64,000 nucleotides of DNA. Origin: Ipomoea triloba. Taxonomy: Eukaryota > Streptophyta > Magnoliopsida > Solanales > Convolvulaceae. Below, piece after piece: positions 57,113 through 64,000 of this stretch. Within the stretch, counting starts at the first letter, position 1; each line of letters opens with the position of its first letter. Location: assembly GCF_003576645.1 (NCBI RefSeq), contig NC_044917.1, forward strand, positions 11,894,136 through 11,958,135. The letters are read 5' to 3'. Made by a program: the position numbers and the translations under genes. Under the pieces are notes generated by a model, which saw only the letters and a list, made by a program, of their open reading frames with translations, made no database searches and was not told where the DNA came from.

Positions 57113-59190
57113 CAGATAAACCAAAACATGATTAGTAAGATGTTTTCCAAACATCCTGAAAATTTATCAATAGCTAACACACAAGTCACAATAATAATCT
57201 CTACAAATGTTTTTCTTTTGGTATATACGAGAAAATTAAACCTCTTAACATCTGGGTCACAACATATTATTGAGTTTGTTCGGGATAACCGGACATGAAA
57301 TTTAAACAAGCTTGAGTTTTTTTACCCACTCAGGTTATGAATAAGATTCAAGTCATTCCTATAGCCTTGGTGGGTGAGCTAGATCCATGGTTCACTCTCT
57401 TGATCATATTTAGATACGAAATTCCTTATTGTTACATTTATGGTGACTTTTTTCCACGTAATATGGGAAAAGAAGATGATCTCAAATGGGTATGAAATAT
57501 CAAATGGGTACAAATCGATTCACTTCTGAAATCAATATAGGATAAGTGCTTCTTCTAAGTCTTAACTTTCTACCCTTTTCAACTCAAATTGGTCTATTTT
57601 GAGAATCATTTTCTCATTCACCTATTATTTATTCTGAGCCTACAATATATCCACATTGACCTGACCCAAACCCCACATATATTTGTATTACAAAATAACC
57701 ACTTAAATATGTCATTTTATTCTAAAAGATTCCAACAGTTACAAATGCACAATTTAAGCCACTTAAATATGTCATTTTATGCTAAAGTATTCCAGCATAA
57801 TTTATTTATTTATTTATTTTTTGAGTATTACATGCCACTAATCCCCTTGAACACAAGGTCATTCGCATTTATTTATTTATATTTATTTTGACTAATATGC
57901 AGCAAGATGGTGATTGTAGAACCTCCATGCAAAATGGGCCGCCATATGATATCAATAAATTTTTTTTATTACAAATAAAATTTTTAGGCTATGGATTCAA
58001 ATTGAAATTGAATCAGTATGATTTCTAGTTATTTGTGTTTTTAGAATGTGAATCAAATTCTGGTTTCTTTAGAAAAAAGAAACAAAAAAAAAAAAGAAGA
58101 AAAAAAAATTAAAAGAGACAATCTATGGGTTAATATAACTACATTTTAATTTGGCTAAAAGTAAAACTATAATGATATTGATAAGTTGAATATTTTACAT
58201 TAAAAACTATGTATTGCAAAGTTACACTGGAAATACTACATGAAAATTATGATATTTTAATTGCAAAATTACACTATAAATTATACATCGCGAAGTTACA
58301 CGAAAAATAATAATTATTTCTATTGTATAATCATACAATCAAATTAGGTAGGAGAGTGCCTTTAATTAGCTTGTGGATTGACAAGAGGAGGCACCCTTTA
58401 TAAGTGTATGTGCATATATATATTGTATTAGTACGTACTTTTAGGTTAGGATATATGTTTTTCTCTATTGATTTTGGAATTGTAGTGTTGGATGGTTATA
58501 CTTGTAGTTGACACAAATTATATTTAATTTACTCATCTAATATTTGTATTGTTTCATTTTGTTTTTCAAGATCGAGTAAAAGACATGACAATCTTAACTA
58601 TAATATTATATAATATGGTTGATTGTCAACTTTTCTTGACTGCTCCCATATGAGATAATTTTTTTTTTTTAATAAATCTCAGTACCAATTTTATACTAAT
58701 TGCAAGATTAGGGGTGTCACACTCAACTCTTTGATATTAATATATCTAATCAAGAATTATGAAAAACAATACACAGTTTACATTACGAGACCGACTAATT
58801 AAAAAGATCATCATTAGTTTAATCTTTTTCAACTCTAATATCTAATCTAGAATAAACTTTTGACAAGAAATTTATATTGGAGACAGACAACAAAACTCCC
58901 TCCTCAGATAACGATGTCTTCGGCTCCACTCTCGTAGCAGGAACAAGTTCTTCTATTGTTATTTTTTGGCGAGTTCGGTCAGGATCGCTTGGTAAGTAAG
59001 CAATCTGTTAAACGACGCCAACTCCTCATTCCTTTTCTTCTTTCTTTTTTAAAGTCACGGTGAGAATGAAAGGTGAGGTAGTTCACTGGTTCAAGTCTAG
59101 CTCGTGATGATAAGAATTTATGTGTGTGTGTGCGTGTGTGTAGTGGATCAAATGCAGGCAGGACTTCTTGTGTGGTTAGTGCGGATTGAA
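57113..59190. other. AT-rich intergenic DNA with a short tandem duplication
   Basis: CCACTTAAATATGTCATTTT is repeated at about 57700 and 57759, each followed by a CTAAA and ATTCCA stretch. A (GT)n run lies at 59119-59142. No gene is supported. Confidence 0.5.
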
Positions 59191-59301
59191 CCATTAGGTA
59201 CGCATAAATGCACCACACATTGTTTAGAAATGCGCCAAAATGAAATGCACAAGAACCTGATTGTGCGGCACCACAGGAAGCCCTGTTCACACAAGAACCT
59301 G

Positions 59302-59306
<5 letters not shown>

Positions 59307-59382
<76 letters not shown>

Positions 59383-60011
59383 NNNNNNNNNNNNNNNNNN
59401 NNNNNNNNNNNNNNNNNNNNNNNNNNNNNNNNNNNNNNNNNNNNNNNNNNNNNNNNNNNNNNNNNNNNNNNNNNNNNNNNNNNNNNNNNNNNNNNNNNNN
59501 NNNNNNNNNNNNNNNNNNNNNNNNNNNNNNNNNNNNNNNNNNNNNNNNNNNNNNNNNNNNNNNNNNNNNNNNNNNNNNNNNNNNNNNNNNNNNNNNNNNN
59601 NNNNNNNNNNNNNNNNNNNNNNNNNNNNNNNNNNNNNNNNNNNNNNNNNNNNNNNNNNNNNNNNNNNNNNNNNNNNNNNNNNNNNNNNNNNNNNNNNNNN
59701 NNNNNNNNNNNNNNNNNNNNNNNNNNNNNNNNNNNNNNNNNNNNNNNNNNNNNNNNNNNNNNNNNNNNNNNNNNNNNNNNNNNNNNNNNNNNNNNNNNNN
59801 NNNNNNNNNNNNNNNNNNNNNNNNNNNNNNNNNNNNNNNNNNNNNNNNNNNNNNNNNNNNNNNNNNNNNNNNNNNNNNNNNNNNNNNNNNNNNNNNNNNN
59901 NNNNNNNNNNNNNNNNNNNNNNNNNNNNNNNNNNNNNNNNNNNNNNNNNNNNNNNNNNNNNNNNNNNNNNNNNNNNNNNNNNNNNNNNNNNNNNNNNNNN
60001 NNNNNNNNNNN

Positions 60012-60073
<62 letters not shown>
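59307..60073. repeat. (TA)n microsatellite containing a 629-base gap
   Basis: TA runs of about 76 and 62 bases border unknown sequence at 59383-60011. Left of it, 59195-59300 holds a copy of the small MITE at 11442-11579. Confidence 0.95.
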
Positions 60074-60075
<2 letters not shown>

Positions 60076-60089
60076 CCAATCTATTAACT

Positions 60090-60744
60090 AATACATTTTG
60101 CCCCCTTAGGTTAAGTGTTTATAAATTAAATGAAACCCCACCTCCTATGATGAATACTATGTTAAGTTGTGAATATAATCTTGAATTACTTTTAAAAAGA
60201 AATGATGAAATTGATAGTCAAAAAATGGGTGGTTAGTTGAATGTTATTATTCCAAAATTTACAAAGAAAAGACTGAGGGTGGCCTACACTGTAAATTGGA
60301 GCAAATGACTACAGAAGGGTTTGTTTCTTTTATTGTGGTTGGACAGAGCCTTTGGTTCAGAATCCACGTGAGGTGCTCTTTTTATCATTCAATCCATAAA
60401 GACAATGGTGGCCAAGATGGGTCCCACCCCCAAGTCAAAAAAATTACATATTAGAAAGGGATATTTTATCAAAGCCAACTTAGCGTGGGTCCCATCACAT
60501 TCAAGTAAATCTTTTTCTTTTGCCTTTGCTGTTGGGGCTTTGGCTAGCTACTTTGGGATTCCCCTCCACCTCCTACTCAGTGTCCTCTCACCCTTTGCTT
60601 TTTGGGCCTCTCTTTCTTCTTCCTCTTCATTATATTTTTGGCCTTCATTATATTTAGAATTAGGGTTTGATTTTAGGCCGAAACACCAGCTTATGTTTGA
60701 ATATAATTCAAAATCATATCCCCTTTCATATGCAATATAAAATT
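60090..60744. other. Intergenic DNA, no gene seen
   Basis: The region 60360-60620 is richer in GC (GGTGGCCAAGATGGGTCCCA) than its surroundings. It also contains a 111-codon open stretch that lacks any recognisable domain or splice context. Confidence 0.45.
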
Positions 60745-61270
60745 GAGTTAATATCCAAATTAGTCCTAAATTATAATGATTTTTCTCAATTTCATCGTAA
60801 GCGACTTTGATGACCCAATGTAGTCCTAAACTTTTATGTTTTTTCTCAATATAGTCCTCCGTTTGTTATTCTATCCAATTGGTGTTAAATAAGGGACAGT
60901 TTGATAATTACAATATTTGCCTCTCATAAGGAGAAATTCCTTTTCGTTTTATAATCGAGAGAGCTACGAAATACCTCTATCTAGGGTTCGTTCAATGGTT
61001 GAAAGAGCAAATGGTATTAGGGATTTCATAGCTAGCTTTCTCTAGTCATAAAAGAAAGAGGAATTTCACAGGTCTATGCATGGGTAATGAGAGGCAAATA
61101 TTGCAATTGCCAAATGTCCCTCTATTTAACACCAATGGGATAAAATAACAAACGGGTGACTATATTGAGTAAAAACACAACATTCTGGGACTACATTTGG
61201 TTACCAAAGTCGTTTAGGATGAAATTAAGAAAAATCACTATATTCGTGGACCATTTTGGATATTAACTCA
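60745..61270. mobile_element. Foldback MITE, about 525 bp
   Basis: It starts GAGTTAATATCCAAATTAGT and ends GGACCATTTTGGATATTAACTC. Inward, TCTCAATATAGTCCTCCGTT pairs with CAAACGGGTGACTATATTGAG, and TTGGTGTTAAATA with TATTTAACACCAATGGG. The centre, at about 61000, has GAAAGAG motifs. Confidence 0.88.
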
Positions 61271-62560
61271 TATAAATTCTATTAACGACTTTTGTTTTAT
61301 GCGAAAAAAAAAAACCAATTGCATGTCTAGCTTTACATAAAATTTTATGTTTGGGTATGGAAAATAACGTAACTAATGTCGAGAGAAGTTAAAGCAAAAA
61401 AAAAAAAAAAAAAATCTAATCTTTATTGACAATGTGAAGCTTTAATTTGTGCATGTATATGGAGCGGTGAGGGAATGATCAAATAGATTCTTCCAAATTA
61501 AAACAGATTTAGAAAGTTTCATCTCAAAGAAGACACTTCGATCATCTTCTTCCACATTTGATATGGAAGAATACAAAGCCATCCATGACCATCTTTGCCC
61601 GTAGTTCAAGACAAAGATAGCCATGGATGGAACCTCAACATATTAATTTTTGTTTTACTGGAAAGATGACGAAGACGAGGCAAGATGAAGATGGTGATTT
61701 TTGTTGTTTCACCATGATGACAACGTTGTGGCCAAATGCCATGGGCAGAATCTTCATCTTAGCGAAGGACACCGATGTTTTGACAACCGTGTTGCTTTAT
61801 TTACATTGCTTTTGTTTTAAAATTTTTAGATAAGTGCTTAATTGAACTTATTTTTAATATCATATTTATATTGTTTTTGTTAGTATATCATTTACCTTGA
61901 TAGAATATGATCTTTAACCAACTGGTCACATGAGTGAAGTTTGGGAGAAGAGACTATGTTTAGTTGAGTTATCATGATATGATTTACATCCTTCCAGATG
62001 CTTTGTCGGGCCGAGAGATAGGGACCCTTAGGGTTGGGAATTCAATCTTTCTCGGGAGAGGAATATGATGTTTAATTAATTAACATGACTTCTCGAAATT
62101 TCTAATTAAAAATGATAAAATATGCACTTTAAAATAAATTGAGAGTATTTTGCCACATATCTCTCTCATACAAAGCCTGCCTGATTGAGGTGATTCAAGT
62201 TTCAATGGAAAGCTAAGACAATCCCCTAAAACTTTTATATTCATAGTTTTCAAAGATTCAAGATAAATCAATGTCAAATTGATGGACAGATTTCAACATG
62301 CCCAGGGACATAGCCTTACAACATACTGGTAGTATTATATGCAAACCTCTTTTCATACAAAATCCAATTGAGGCAATTCAAATGTTCACAGAAAATTAAG
62401 ATGATTTTCTACAATTTTCGTGTTCAAAATTTTTAGAGATTCAACCTAAAATATATATGAAGAAAAAGAATAAAACCTTGTCTAAAGATATACAATATAG
62501 AGATAATAGAGATTGAAATGAAAGTTTCTTGCGGTAACATAAAGATTATCACATACATAG
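61271..62560. other. Intergenic DNA, no gene seen
   Basis: 61905-62070 resembles the SINE tail in the bHLH intron (GGGAATTCAATCTTTCTCGG), so a SINE fragment is possible. Two related stretches (62160-62250 and 62345-62440) share CATACAAAGCCTGCCTGATT / CATACAAAATCCAATTGAGG-type openings and TTTTCTACAATTTTC-like endings, a diverged direct duplication. Confidence 0.4.
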
Positions 62561-62564
62561 GTAT

Positions 62565-62595
62565 ACTAGTTTTTTCACGCGCGTTGTGCGAATAG
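62565..62595 (-). mobile_element. Helitron 3' terminus, minus strand
   Basis: Read on the minus strand it is TTCGCACAACGCGCGTG, six to seven bases, then CTAGT ending at plus position 62565. The hairpin is imperfect. The body would extend rightward; no Rep/helicase coding or 5' end is visible. Confidence 0.6.
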
Positions 62596-64000
62596 GATAA
62601 TGCCTAATATTTATTTTTAAATAAGTACTTCAAAGTATATCAATACAAGATTATATAAGAGATGTTCATACATATGTAATTGAATGTTGAATTTGTTTAT
62701 TTAAATCGGTAATTCAAAGTATATGAATGCAAAATAATATATAAGAGATTGATTATAATTGTCACTAAAATAAATGTTTGCAATTTTGTAAAAACGATAG
62801 TCAAAATAATTAGTCTAAAAATGATAGTATAAATAAATATTACTTTTGTTAATAAAAGTTTATACATTTTAAATCATATTAATAAAGAAATATGATTTAG
62901 CTTTAAAGTGAATAACTGTGATGTAGTCCAAAAAATATTATGGGGTAGTTTCTTGCATCAATTTATTGGGTTATTTGAATGTCTTCTTTGTCAACAAATT
63001 CTCCCCAAGTAGTTAATATGATTGGTTTCAAATTATTTTTTTAAAATTTTTTTAATGTTATTAATAGAATACTTGGTAAATAAATATATAACATTATTTT
63101 GTATTATAACATTGATACAGAATATTTAATTACTCTGTACAAGATAGTGTAAAACGAAAACAATGAATAATATAGTGAATATAATTAATTAATGAATTTG
63201 AAGGTAATGAATTTTTGCATTATAAAAAATAAAGACAATATAACTAATGAAATTATACTAACTCTGATTGGGATGTGATTCGAACCTAAGACATTTCTTA
63301 TAGAAATTAATGGGTAAGTTAAAAGTTAACGGAATATTCTGTTATTAAAGTTAAAAGTTACTAAAATCAAAATAATAAGAATCTTTCGTTTAAGTAAATA
63401 ATTACACCAACATTTTTTTCTTCTCGTTAGAACCCTAACTTTATTGGCTCTTATTAAGATCGTAGATAGATGTAGATTGTAGATAGATTATGACTTTAGT
63501 TGGACGCTTATTCTATAGATAAATGCTTATATTTTAAACTATTTGTAAGTTAAGTTCAATTTGGTGAAAACTTACAAGCTTAAAACATGCTCTTGTTTGA
63601 GTTTATTATCAGATGTTATAAATAAAACATAGTGCTTGAGTAATAAGTCTTGAGTTTTAAAAAAAAAATAAAAATTCTTCCATTCTTATTTATAAATTTA
63701 CATATACTACAATTTTTTTAAAATTACGATTCATCTTTCTCCTTCCCTTTCTCAATTTTTAAATACTTATAAATCTTTACAAGGTAGTATCTGTTCCATA
63801 CTTTCTAAAATATTTTCAGTTCAAAGAATATAAGCCTCTACCACTTAGATTCGATCTATGACCACCCATTTAAAATAGTAATCCAGATGCCATCGCATAC
63901 ATGATAGTTGCCCTTTCTCATTTTTTTTTAGTTGTATTTCTTCCTCTTTATTTTTTTTTCATTTATATTTTTTCATTCTTTTATCTTTTCTATTCCTTTT
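62596..64000. other. AT-rich DNA, possible Helitron body
   Basis: Low-complexity sequence with no supportable gene up to the window edge. Part of it may belong to the Helitron whose 3' end is at 62565. Confidence 0.4.

Noticed and set aside
59104..60087. Long open frames on both strands across 59.0-60.1 kb
   Set aside because: Most of each frame is unknown bases and TA repeat (IYIYIY); no protein can be inferred.
60405..60740. A 111-codon open frame as a gene
   Set aside because: No domain, no splice context, and composition like the surrounding non-coding DNA.
1..64000. CRISPR arrays, bacterial operons or viral gene blocks
   Set aside because: Repeats here are microsatellites and transposon parts without regular spacers; all genes are plant type with introns or plant-only domains.

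Overview
The window is nuclear DNA of a flowering plant: AT-rich, dense with transposons, and carrying spliced genes with plant-specific families (TCP, a POPEYE-type bHLH, REM-type B3). The repeat flavour recalls an asterid such as Ipomoea, but that is an impression and was not tested. No bacterial, organellar or viral gene block is present. Four places are assembly gaps: 38274-38311, 52324, 53847 and 59383-60011.

Host-type genes, all on the minus strand. (1) 5850-7462: a four-exon, 217-residue bHLH repressor of the POPEYE/bHLH47 type with a DLNLAP EAR motif; a G-box lies just upstream. (2) 12227-21350: a ten-exon, 305-residue protein with one N-terminal membrane segment and two H-x-S motifs 90 residues apart, which I read as a possible membrane-anchored 2H-phosphoesterase-like protein. 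Its fourth intron holds a broken, chimeric Ty1-copia element. (3) 24679-26461: a five-exon, 304-residue B3-domain gene with every splice junction in frame and a TATA box, lying inside a long-inverted-repeat (Mutator-like) element. (4) 44326-45549: a single-exon class I TCP factor of the TCP14 type.

The rest is mostly mobile DNA, much of it nested. At 23.1-29.0 kb a decayed CACTA transposase exon is split by a hAT element with an exact 8-bp target duplication. That hAT element contains the long-inverted-repeat element with the B3 gene, which itself contains two foldback MITEs. At 47.1-54.9 kb a foldback MITE is split by a Ty1-copia element, and this is split by a Ty3-gypsy element with a 5-bp target duplication and identical surviving LTR sequence. 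Other elements are a Cassandra-type TRIM with a 5S rRNA-like LTR (41.1-41.7 kb), two non-autonomous hAT elements, a Tourist-like MITE, a retroposed insert with a 16-bp target duplication (39.16-39.86 kb), three Helitron 3' ends, tRNA-derived SINEs, and about ten long foldback elements.

Layout: 0-5 kb repeats; 5.8-8 kb bHLH gene; 8-12 kb AT-rich repeats; 12.2-21.4 kb membrane protein gene; 21.6-30.6 kb nested DNA transposons around the B3 gene; 30.6-44 kb MITEs, SINEs, retroposon and TRIM; 44.3-46.3 kb TCP gene and promoter; 46.5-55 kb nested LTR retrotransposons; 55-64 kb AT-rich repeats with a Helitron end. The four genes show no sign of acting together.
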